DNA from: an uncultured Clostridium sp.
GTDB lineage: Bacteria > Bacillota > Clostridia > TANB77 > CAG-508
Length of the DNA: 64,000 bases
NCBI GenBank assembly: GCA_948436975.1
Contig: CAOJJB010000006.1
Span: 1-64,000 of the forward strand
Direction: 5' to 3'
Position 1 is the stretch's first letter. Each line of letters begins with the position of its first letter. The position numbers were made by a program, and so were the translations under genes. Of this stretch, positions 56,464 to 64,000 are shown piece by piece. The notes under the pieces were generated by a model. It was not told the DNA's origin and did no database searches. It saw only the letters and a program-made list of their open reading frames with translations.

Positions 56464-59157
56464 TTATTTTGCTTGATACCAATTTTTTCCTTCTTCTACA
56501 TCTACTTTTAATGGAACTGAAAGATTTGCTGCGTTTTCCATACATTCTTTTAATAATATTTTTACTTCTTCTTTTTCCTCTAATAGTGTTTCTATTATAA
56601 GTTCATCATGTATTTGCAAAACAATTTTAGACTTTAACTTCCTTTTTTTTAATTCATTATATACTTTTATCATAGCAATTTTCATTATATCAGCAGCCGT
56701 TCCTTGTATAGGTGTATTCATTGCTGCTCTATCACCAAATTTTCTAACCATATAATTCTTAGAATTTAATTCTTGAATATATCTTCTACGCCCAAATATT
56801 GTTTCAACATATCCTTTTATCTTAGCATTTTCTACAATATCTGCCATATAATCACGTATTCCATGATATGTTTCTAAATATTGTTCTATATATTGTTTAG
56901 CTTCTTTTCTTTGTATATCTATTTGTTCCGCTAAACCAAATTCACTAATACCATAAACTATTCCAAAATTAACAGCTTTTGCTCTACTTCGTAATTGTTT
57001 TGAAACTTCTTCAACAGGTACTTTAAATACTTGTGAAGCACTTATTGTATGAATATCTGCACCTGAATTAAAAGCTTCTATCATAGTATCATCTTTTGAC
57101 ATATGTGCTAATACTCTTAATTCAACTTGTGAATAATCTGCATCTAAAAATATTTTATCATTTTGTGCTTTAAAAACTTTTCTAAGTTTTTTTCCTAATT
57201 CTGAACGTGTAGGAATATTTTGTAAATTAGGATCTGTACTACTAAGTCTCCCAGTGGCTGTAACAGTTTGATGAAAAAATGTGTGAATTTTTCCTGTTTT
57301 TAAATTTATATATGGTATCATTCCTTCTACATAAGTAGAATTTAATTTAACCAATTGTCTATATTCAAGTATTTTTTCAATTATTGGATGTGATCCTCTA
57401 ATCTTTTCTAAAGCATCTACATCTGTTGAATAACCACTCTTAGTTTTTTTAGATGGTGTCAATTGTAATTTTTCAAATAATATAACAGCTAATTGTTTTG
57501 TTGAATTTACATTAAATTCTTCACCAGCTAAATTATAAATATCTATTCTTAATTCTTCAATATGCTCTTTTAGTTTATTTCCATATTTAACTAATTCTTT
57601 TTCATCTATGCACATACCTTCCCATTGCATATCAGCTAATATTTCACTAACAGGCATTTCTATATTATTAAATAAATCTAAAGAATTTATTTCTTTTAAT
57701 TCATTTAATAACTTATTTCTAGTTTTTCCTAATACAAAAGCATATATTGCATATTTATAATTAGATTCCTCTAATTTAGTTTCTGTCATTGTGTCAAATA
57801 AACTTGTTTGAATATCTTTTTTATCTTCAATAATATAATCATTTATTTCTAAATCTAAAAATTGTCTTGCTATTTCCTCTATTGAATATGCATTTGATGT
57901 TGCATTTAAAATATATGCAGCAATTTTAGCATCATACATCATATTTTGTGGAATTATTTCTTGCTGTTTTAATAATATATAATCCTCTTTTATTTTATAA
58001 CCACACTTTAAAATTTCTTTATCTTCAAAAATCTCTTTTAAAGTTAAATTATTAAATTTTATATTATAAACTGTATTTTCCTCTTCAATATAAATATTAA
58101 TATATTTTATTATCTTTTTAATAATTAAATTACTATCTTTTTCTTCAGAAGTTTCAAAATAATAATATAGTAGTTTTTGTTTTCTAATTTTCTCTATTAA
58201 TTCTTTTTCATTTTCTATTTTTTTATATTCAAAAAGTGTTTTTACATCTTTTTCTTGTATATTTTCTTGAGTTTCTAAATTAAATCTTTCTATATATCTA
58301 TTAAATCTTAATTCTTTGAATATTTCTAATACTTTCTTTTTATTCCAATCTACTAATTTAAATTCAGATAATTCTTTTTGTATTGGTGCATTTATATCTA
58401 TGGTCCCTAATTCTCTTGATAATAATGCCAATTCTTTATTGTTCTCTAAATTTTCTTTTAATTTTCCTTTTGCAATTGGCTCTCCATTTTCTAGCTTATT
58501 ATATATATTATCAATAGTTTTATATTCTTTTATTAGATTTAAAGCTGTTTTCTCTCCAATTCCAGGAACTCCTGGTATATTATCTGATGTATCTCCCATA
58601 AGTCCTTTTACTTCAATTAGTTCTGTTGGTTCTATTCCATATACTTCTAAAATTTTGTTTTTATCAAAATTTTCTGTTTCTGTTTTTCCGCCTTTTGTTC
58701 TTGGAATTCTTATAGTTATTTTATCTGATGCGAGTTGAAATGAATCTCTATCTCCTGTAAGCAATGTTACTTCTATTCCTTGTTTTTCAAAATATTTAGC
58801 TAATGTTCCTAAAATATCGTCTGCTTCATAACCAGGTTTTTCTATCACTTTGATATTCATAGCTTCTAATACTTCTTTAATAATCGGTAATTGTACTGCT
58901 AATTCATCTGGCATTCCTTTTCTTGTACCTTTATATTCTTTATACATTTCATGTCTTTTTGTTGGTTGTTTTACATCAAATGCCACAGCCAAATAATTTG
59001 GATTTACATCTTCTAATAATTTAAACATAATTGCTAAAAATCCATATACTGCATTTGTATAAGTTCCATCAGCTGTTTGCAACATCTTACTGCTCATTAT
59101 TCCATAAAATGCCCTATTTAAAATACTATTCCCATCAATAACTACTAGTTTTTCCAA
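56464..59157 (-). CDS. polA: DNA polymerase I
   Basis: The 897-residue polymerase has an N-terminal 5'-3' exonuclease (MEKLVVIDGNSILNRAFYG, GYEADDILGTLAKY, TGDRDSFQL), a middle 3'-5' exonuclease-like domain and a family A polymerase domain. The polymerase domain shows motif A DADYSQVELRVLAHMS, motif B RSRAKAVNFGIVYG and motif C LQIHDELIIE. In the middle domain the DxE metal-binding motif is not visible (the stretch reads YYYFETSEEK), so proofreading is probably lost, as in many Gram-positive Pol I enzymes. It acts in repair and Okazaki fragment processing. Confidence 0.96.
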   Translation of the reverse strand: MEKLVVIDGNSILNRAFYGIMSSKMLQTADGTYTNAVYGFLAIMFKLLEDVNPNYLAVAFDVKQPTKRHEMYKEYKGTRKGMPDELAVQLPIIKEVLEAMNIKVIEKPGYEADDILGTLAKYFEKQGIEVTLLTGDRDSFQLASDKITIRIPRTKGGKTETENFDKNKILEVYGIEPTELIEVKGLMGDTSDNIPGVPGIGEKTALNLIKEYKTIDNIYNKLENGEPIAKGKLKENLENNKELALLSRELGTIDINAPIQKELSEFKLVDWNKKKVLEIFKELRFNRYIERFNLETQENIQEKDVKTLFEYKKIENEKELIEKIRKQKLLYYYFETSEEKDSNLIIKKIIKYINIYIEEENTVYNIKFNNLTLKEIFEDKEILKCGYKIKEDYILLKQQEIIPQNMMYDAKIAAYILNATSNAYSIEEIARQFLDLEINDYIIEDKKDIQTSLFDTMTETKLEESNYKYAIYAFVLGKTRNKLLNELKEINSLDLFNNIEMPVSEILADMQWEGMCIDEKELVKYGNKLKEHIEELRIDIYNLAGEEFNVNSTKQLAVILFEKLQLTPSKKTKSGYSTDVDALEKIRGSHPIIEKILEYRQLVKLNSTYVEGMIPYINLKTGKIHTFFHQTVTATGRLSSTDPNLQNIPTRSELGKKLRKVFKAQNDKIFLDADYSQVELRVLAHMSKDDTMIEAFNSGADIHTISASQVFKVPVEEVSKQLRSRAKAVNFGIVYGISEFGLAEQIDIQRKEAKQYIEQYLETYHGIRDYMADIVENAKIKGYVETIFGRRRYIQELNSKNYMVRKFGDRAAMNTPIQGTAADIMKIAMIKVYNELKKRKLKSKIVLQIHDELIIETLLEEKEEVKILLKECMENAANLSVPLKVDVEEGKNWYQAK

Positions 59158-59167
59158 ATTATCCTCC

Positions 59168-60097
59168 TTAAATTCCTTTATAATATTTGAATTTTATAGT
59201 TGTTATTATTAATATTATTAAAGAAATTAAACATATTACATTTATAATTATTTGTTTGCCTACAGCTGGTAACACATTATTTGATGTTGTGTTATCTACA
59301 TCTGTATTTTGAACTTGTGTTAGTGTTCCATTGTTATTATTTGATATAATATTTGTTACTTGTGTATTGTTTTGAGAATTATAATTATTTTTTAGTTTTG
59401 AAAAGTCTGCATCTAGATTTACAGTTAATGTAGATATAAGTTTACAAGAAGATGTTGAGTTTTGTAAATCTTCTTTCTCAATAGACCAATCAAAAGAATT
59501 TATTTTATCCATATCATTTATAGTTTGCTTATTTTCATATACCTTCCCAACATATTCCATTACTTTGCTACCAAATTCAGAAGCATTTATTATTGATACC
59601 TCTGTATTATCAATAATATTATTCTGTTCATTTGAATCATCAACTACTATATATGCATTATTTTTAGAAAATGTTCCATTAAAATCTTCTCCCAAATATG
59701 AAGATATATACTTGTGGGCATCTTTATATTCAACTCCTTGTATATTTGCTACTGCTAAATATCCAATCATAGGTAAAATTAAATTATTTGTTTGCCTTTT
59801 AAAATCATTATACGACATTCCGTCTTTAACTTGCATCTCTAGCTTAAATGTAATCTTTTCAGATAACATATAATTCATATTATATTTTTCACCAGTTGTT
59901 GTTTCTATTGTTATAACATTACTATCTAATCCTATTTTATATTTTTTTTCATTTTGTTCAGAAGTTTCGAATTTTTGAAAAGCACTAATTAAATTTTCAT
60001 TTGTAATTATATTTGTTGCACTACATACTCCAACAATATTAAACATTATTATCAAAAATATTGTAAAAACTATTATATTTTTTAATATCTTTTCCAT
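59168..60097 (-). CDS. Exported protein with C-terminal membrane anchor
   Basis: The 309-residue protein has a signal peptide (residues 1-28, ending VCSATN), a soluble domain of about 190 residues, and an Asn/Thr-rich stalk. A C-terminal membrane segment follows LPAVGK and ends with basic residues KFKYYKGI. The layout looks like a sortase substrate, but LPAVG departs from LPXTG, so simple membrane anchoring is equally likely. I recognise no domain family. It lies between polA and the DUF2207 gene. Confidence 0.75.
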   Translation of the reverse strand: MEKILKNIIVFTIFLIIMFNIVGVCSATNIITNENLISAFQKFETSEQNEKKYKIGLDSNVITIETTTGEKYNMNYMLSEKITFKLEMQVKDGMSYNDFKRQTNNLILPMIGYLAVANIQGVEYKDAHKYISSYLGEDFNGTFSKNNAYIVVDDSNEQNNIIDNTEVSIINASEFGSKVMEYVGKVYENKQTINDMDKINSFDWSIEKEDLQNSTSSCKLISTLTVNLDADFSKLKNNYNSQNNTQVTNIISNNNNGTLTQVQNTDVDNTTSNNVLPAVGKQIIINVICLISLIILIITTIKFKYYKGI

Positions 60098-60145
60098 AAA
60101 ACTTCTCCCTTCTAAACATAAATCTCAAAATAATTTATAATATAT

Positions 60146-62164
60146 TTATTTTTGTCGTTTTTTCTTTTCTAGATTATATACATTTTTAGTTAATTGGTCA
60201 AGTTTATCTTCCACCTCCTCCGACTTCTTCCTCCTCCGATTTCCTCCACCAAATGAAAATCCTCCGCCAAATCCACTTCCAGATAAAAATCCTCCTAATG
60301 AATTAATACTATTTGTTTTACTATTTATAGTTTTATCTAGAGAATTTTTAAAAGTCGAAATTTCATTATACTGTGAAAATCTATAATATGACATATTAGA
60401 AGATTTATTTTTATATTTTAATTCTATTTCTTTTAATACTTCTTTTGATATTCCAAAAGCTGTTGCATATATTAAAAATTCTTCCCATATACTTAATGAA
60501 AATTCATCTTTTTCTTTTAATAATGAATAATCTTCTATATATTTTTTTAAGGCTTCCCATTTATCACTTTCATCTATACCTTTTTGACTTAAATAAGGAA
60601 TTGTATTTTTTACTTTTCCTAATATTAGAAAATTTATTCCAGGTATTATCATCAAACTTGCAATTAAATATATCCAGTTTAAATTTATAAATCCATCTAA
60701 CATTCTAATTGCAATATATATATATGAAATTATTACTACATTAAATGCTCTTTCTTTTTGATATTTTTTTACAGCTTTTTTACTTTCAGAATTTATATTT
60801 CCTTTTATATTCTGTATAATTTCTATTTTATCACGAACTGATATTATTAATTCTAAAAATTCAGCTGTATTTTGCGAGTTTTTTTGAATATGTTCATTAA
60901 TTTTCCATATTTCTAATATTTCGCTGTTACACATAATTTTAATTATATATTCTAATATCTTAATTTCATCTTTTTGTAAATCACTAACTTTTTCTATTTT
61001 ATAGTGTAGTTCCCTTTTATATTTCTTTGATTTTTCTGTTAATTCTAAATATACTGTTTCTTTACCATTTTTATTAAGAACTGTTTTAATTTCAAAATAT
61101 TCCTTGTGTACTAAACTAAGTATTGTTGCTATAAATATATTTGAAAAGTCCCCATGTGTTGGTTCATTTTTTGAATACATTAAAAACGTTGCTTGTCCTG
61201 GACTTGTATTTTTACTTGGTATATCTCTAAAATATTCATAATCTATTTTGGGTTTTAAAATTTTCTTATGGTTTTCTTTAATCATCCTAATATATTTAAT
61301 TATTATTTTCATTTCATAATAAGCAATTACAAATAATATAAATACAATTATTCCAATTATTAAATAGTTTTTTAGTCTTATATTATTCGATTCTTTAGAA
61401 TATTTTTCTTCCTCTTGTAATATTTCATCTGCCATTTCTATTTTTTTAGTTTTATTTGATATTGTCTTTACAATATTATTTGGAAAAATTATTCTTATTT
61501 CTAAGGGTTGATTTCCTTCATATTTAGTAGCTTTAAATAAAACTGTATTTTCATCTTCTACTTTTATATTTCCATTTAAATTTTGTAAATGTCCCCATGC
61601 TCTAATATCTTTTTCCTTATCTATACCATTTGGTATAGATATTTTTCCATTAATTTTTTTTGCCGATATATTAAAATTCTCTCCTAAAAGTTGCCAATAA
61701 AGCTCTGAACAATCATTATAGTTTGTAATTACATCTTTTATTGTATATGAAATTTGATAGTTTTTTCTTGTCTTTCTTTCTGAAAACTCTGTTCCCCATG
61801 CTATTTCAAACCAACCATTTTGTAAATCTAAAGCATAATATGTATTTCTTTTTAAATGGTACATATATTCATTTATCTTTTTATATTCATTTATATTATT
61901 TTTATCTATTTCCTTAACTGAAACATTAGTTATTTTTGAAAATTTACTTTTATCTATTTCAAAGTTTTTGTATAGTGTGCTGTTATTATCAAAACTAATA
62001 TCCCAATCTTCTACTACTTGTATATCTCCATTTTCTTTTATTTGAATATCAAAATTTAATTTATTAAGTTTTGGAGGTGTAGGAAATATAAATATTAAAC
62101 TAATTACTATAAACACATATATTAATATACATATAGCCATTATTATTACTTTAATATTTTTCAT
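60146..62164 (-). CDS. DUF2207 membrane protein with two CGG codons in its Gly-rich tail
   Basis: The protein of about 670 residues has an N-terminal membrane segment, an external DUF2207 domain (FDIQIKENGDIQVVEDWDIS, LQNGWFEIAWGTEF), a second membrane segment near residue 275, a cytosolic domain, two more segments near 490-540 and a Gly-rich tail GGGFSFGGGN. I start it at the ATG after GGAG. After the last Asn the codons are CGG AGG AGG AAG AAG TCG GAG GAG GTG, unusual for this AT-rich genome, and continue to 60146. If the C is skipped at 60238 and again at 60222, the tail reads GGGNGGGRSGGGGR and stops at 60204, the usual kind of DUF2207 ending. Confidence 0.85.
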   Translation of the reverse strand: MKNIKVIIMAICILIYVFIVISLIFIFPTPPKLNKLNFDIQIKENGDIQVVEDWDISFDNNSTLYKNFEIDKSKFSKITNVSVKEIDKNNINEYKKINEYMYHLKRNTYYALDLQNGWFEIAWGTEFSERKTRKNYQISYTIKDVITNYNDCSELYWQLLGENFNISAKKINGKISIPNGIDKEKDIRAWGHLQNLNGNIKVEDENTVLFKATKYEGNQPLEIRIIFPNNIVKTISNKTKKIEMADEILQEEEKYSKESNNIRLKNYLIIGIIVFILFVIAYYEMKIIIKYIRMIKENHKKILKPKIDYEYFRDIPSKNTSPGQATFLMYSKNEPTHGDFSNIFIATILSLVHKEYFEIKTVLNKNGKETVYLELTEKSKKYKRELHYKIEKVSDLQKDEIKILEYIIKIMCNSEILEIWKINEHIQKNSQNTAEFLELIISVRDKIEIIQNIKGNINSESKKAVKKYQKERAFNVVIISYIYIAIRMLDGFINLNWIYLIASLMIIPGINFLILGKVKNTIPYLSQKGIDESDKWEALKKYIEDYSLLKEKDEFSLSIWEEFLIYATAFGISKEVLKEIELKYKNKSSNMSYYRFSQYNEISTFKNSLDKTINSKTNSINSLGGFLSGSGFGGGFSFGGGNRRRKKSEEVEDKLDQLTKNVYNLEKKKRQK

Positions 62165-62213
62165 AAATTTCTCCATAAAATATTCAATGTTTTATTTGTC
62201 AATTATATATCTT

Positions 62214-62654
62214 TTAATTTTTATTACAAAAAAATTTGTTTATCCTATATATAATTTTTTGTAATATATTTTCTTTATTTTCAGTTATTATTAATTCATT
62301 TTCTTCTTGTACAATTTTTTTCTTAAAAATGTCATCAATATTATATTTTATTTTTATATGCCTTTGATATAATAATTCATTTTTATTCCAAATTTCTAGA
62401 ATTTCTTTTTTTTCCGATTCTGTTGCAATATAGTTATAATATATTAATGATAATAAATCTTTAGTATCATCTGAAATATTTTGATCCTTCAATTTTTTAT
62501 TTTTATCTATATTAACTAATATATAAGACTTTTCAGCAAACTCTTTTAACAATTTTAAAACATGATTTGGAATTTTAGAAACAACTACTGGATTAAAATA
62601 ATCTAAAATGTAAAGTGTTTCTTTAGCAATATCATTAATCCCTATCTGGTTCAT
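62214..62654 (-). CDS. Small protein of unknown function
   Basis: The 146-residue protein is mostly helical, Lys/Glu/Asn-rich and has no membrane segment or signal. I recognise no family. Its start overlaps the end of the upstream gene by 20 bases, so the two are cotranscribed and probably work together. Confidence 0.7.
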   Translation of the reverse strand: MNQIGINDIAKETLYILDYFNPVVVSKIPNHVLKLLKEFAEKSYILVNIDKNKKLKDQNISDDTKDLLSLIYYNYIATESEKKEILEIWNKNELLYQRHIKIKYNIDDIFKKKIVQEENELIITENKENILQKIIYRINKFFCNKN

Positions 62655-63672
62655 CTTTCTTTTCTCCCTTTGTTTTAAGTTTATTTTTTAATTGTTTTAT
62701 AGCATACTTTATCTTTTCTTGTAACTTTGTTAATTTTTCAATTCTTCTTCCACTATCACCTTTTTCCATAGCTAGTTCCCTTGCATCTTCTATTCCAAAA
62801 AGATATGTTGTATTTTCAGATGAATTATCTATTTTATCACTTATATTATTTGCACTTTCTATATTATTTTTAGAATTAATTTGCTGATCAATACAATTTG
62901 ACTTTACTTCTTCTAAAAAACCTTCAAAAGTGTATACTCTTTCAGAATTAAATCCAACTTCCTTCATCCATCCTTTAACCTTTTCAACATTTTCTGGAGT
63001 AGTAAATATTCCAAAAAATTGCTTTGGATTTTTCCTAAAATCTATTGATTTTATTAAATTATGTCCATATGTAGCATCTCTCTCATCTTTTGGCATTATT
63101 GCAAAAATACAACCAGCTGGCATAGATGATTGATATGAGAACAAATCAGAAAAAAAGTTAATTGTTGTTCCTAAAGATTTTATATTAGAAACCGAAATTT
63201 CTCCTTCCATGTCTGTACTTTTAATATAACCATCATATCTATCTGCACTAGAAGATATTGTTCCAGTTTTTATAATTTGTTCTGCAAAATAGATTGGAGT
63301 TCCATGAAATCTTAAATCTAAATTTGGAGATATAACTGATTCTAATCTATCAACAAAATCTTTAGTTAAACTTTTTCTATATTCTATATCTTGTTGAGAA
63401 TTTGGCCTAACAAATTTTAATTTTAATTTAGTTTCTTCCAAGGTCTGTTTCCATCTATAAAATTCATCTCTAGCATTATTATATTCTTTAGAATTTTCAG
63501 GAAATTTCTGTTGTATACTTTGGAATTTTTCAGTTGCATCACTTAAATAGCCACTATATAAATTAATATCTCGATTTATTCTAATAATTTCTTCCCTATA
63601 ATCTATATATTCTTGCATTCTACCTTCTTTTTTACAAATATTCTTTAATTTTAATTCATCTAATTTTCCCAT
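62635..63672 (-). CDS. Protein of unknown function with an ART-like motif
   Basis: The 345-residue protein has an N-terminal coiled region (residues 1-100) and a central domain starting LDLRFHGTPIYFAEQIIKTG, followed by a helical Lys-rich tail. The HGTxxxxAxxIxxxG pattern resembles the start of ADP-ribosyltransferase folds (the His of the H-Y-E triad and KptA/PARP-like domains), but I cannot place the other catalytic residues. Activity is therefore only a suggestion. It is translationally coupled to the next small gene. Confidence 0.7.
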   Translation of the reverse strand: MGKLDELKLKNICKKEGRMQEYIDYREEIIRINRDINLYSGYLSDATEKFQSIQQKFPENSKEYNNARDEFYRWKQTLEETKLKLKFVRPNSQQDIEYRKSLTKDFVDRLESVISPNLDLRFHGTPIYFAEQIIKTGTISSSADRYDGYIKSTDMEGEISVSNIKSLGTTINFFSDLFSYQSSMPAGCIFAIMPKDERDATYGHNLIKSIDFRKNPKQFFGIFTTPENVEKVKGWMKEVGFNSERVYTFEGFLEEVKSNCIDQQINSKNNIESANNISDKIDNSSENTTYLFGIEDARELAMEKGDSGRRIEKLTKLQEKIKYAIKQLKNKLKTKGEKKDEPDRD

Positions 63673-63719
63673 TTTATTTGCTCCTAATTTATTTTTTCTT
63701 CATTATAAACATCCATAAA

Positions 63720-64000
63720 TTATAACTTATCATCACTTATAGTTTTTTTACTAATTGTTTGACTTATTTTATACTTATTTTTATCTTTTTCTATTTTTCG
63801 AGTATAACGATCTTCTTCTGAAAAAATACAACCACAATATTTTTGCATATATAAACCTAATTCTCTAGCCTTAGCTTGTCCATCTCTAAAACCAACTCTA
63901 AAATCTCTATATAAGAACTCAATATCATATTTTTTCGCCATTTCTTCACATAATTTTTTTAATTCATCATGTTTTTGATAAGGACTAACAAATAATGTAC
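63720..64000 (-). CDS. queH: Epoxyqueuosine reductase QueH, C-terminal part
   Basis: The frame is open to the right edge of the window and reads TLFVSPYQKHDELKKLCEEM, then EFLYRDFRVGFRDGQAKARE, LGLYMQKYCGCIFSEEDRY and a Lys-rich end. These match the QueH (DUF208) family, in which the CGC cysteines bind an iron-sulfur cluster. QueH reduces epoxyqueuosine to queuosine in tRNA. The N-terminal CxxC part lies outside. A later ATG at 63941 is internal, not the start. Confidence 0.88.
   Translation of the reverse strand, partial: TLFVSPYQKHDELKKLCEEMAKKYDIEFLYRDFRVGFRDGQAKARELGLYMQKYCGCIFSEEDRYTRKIEKDKNKYKISQTISKKTISDDKL

Noticed and set aside
1-64000. CRISPR arrays, prophage or integrase-flanked islands
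   Set aside because: No spaced direct repeats of array type were seen. The only recombinase is XerD in a conserved chromosomal neighbourhood, and neither tRNA gene has an adjacent integrase.

Overview
The window is very AT-rich, densely coding DNA from a low-GC Firmicute, most likely an anaerobic, spore-lineage Clostridia member. Evidence: SpoIIM, a bacterial type A RNase P RNA (Bacilli and Mollicutes normally carry type B), a superoxide reductase, S-box and T-box leaders, strong GGAGG ribosome binding sites, and a NUDIX / EndoQ (YqxK) / spoIIM / xerD order that recalls the Bacillus nudF-yqxK-spoIIM-ripX block. Nearly all genes lie on the minus strand. The plus strand carries only a PepV-like dipeptidase, an alpha/beta-hydrolase remnant and one tRNA-Thr.

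Layout. 1-2.8 kb: tandem array of exported proteins with a SipW-type signal and a C-terminal domain containing a hypervariable stretch. 3-7.6 kb: TetR-controlled heterodimeric ABC exporter with two visible operators. 7.7-13.5 kb: tyrS, a zinc-ribbon/HTH protein, a membrane acyltransferase, an S66 carboxypeptidase, truB, rlmH and a small prepilin-like protein. 13.7-22.4 kb: pepV, xerD, spoIIM, endoQ, rnpB, two NUDIX hydrolases, an FAD oxidoreductase, superoxide reductase, mtnN. 22.5-27.4 kb: a two-component-system/ABC module, an IS110-family remnant and a GT2 glycosyltransferase. 27.5-35.7 kb: cysE, DUF1847, an SsuABC/Thi-type importer, an EamA permease, a nitronate-monooxygenase-like flavoprotein and a three-gene folate-type ECF transporter. 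36-41.8 kb: surface glycan cluster (three acyltransferases, a UbiA-type prenyltransferase, a GT-C-like membrane protein). 42-50.7 kb: MazG-like, tRNA-Leu, deoB, a large unknown protein, T-box/thrS, CYTH, tRNA-Thr, a broken cupin. 50.8-64 kb: DUF5050 protein, dockerin-bearing glucosaminidase, S-box/metK, polA, DUF2207 protein, an unknown pair and the end of queH.

The most striking observation is translational. By a manual scan, CGG is read in frame in only four genes of the window. In three of them (a paralogue of the surface array, an ABC ATPase, an ABC permease) the CGG sits exactly where the reading frame moves by +1, and dropping its C restores a conserved Gly codon and the family motif. 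In the fourth (DUF2207) applying the same rule at two CGGs turns an odd Arg/Lys/Glu tail into the Gly-rich tail typical of that family. About forty other CGG trinucleotides in coding DNA all straddle codon boundaries. This looks like an unassigned CGG codon used as a +1 frameshift or quadruplet (CGGN to Gly) signal; a systematic one-base sequencing artefact is the main alternative. A separate frameshift in the cupin gene is an ordinary homopolymer indel and does not involve CGG.
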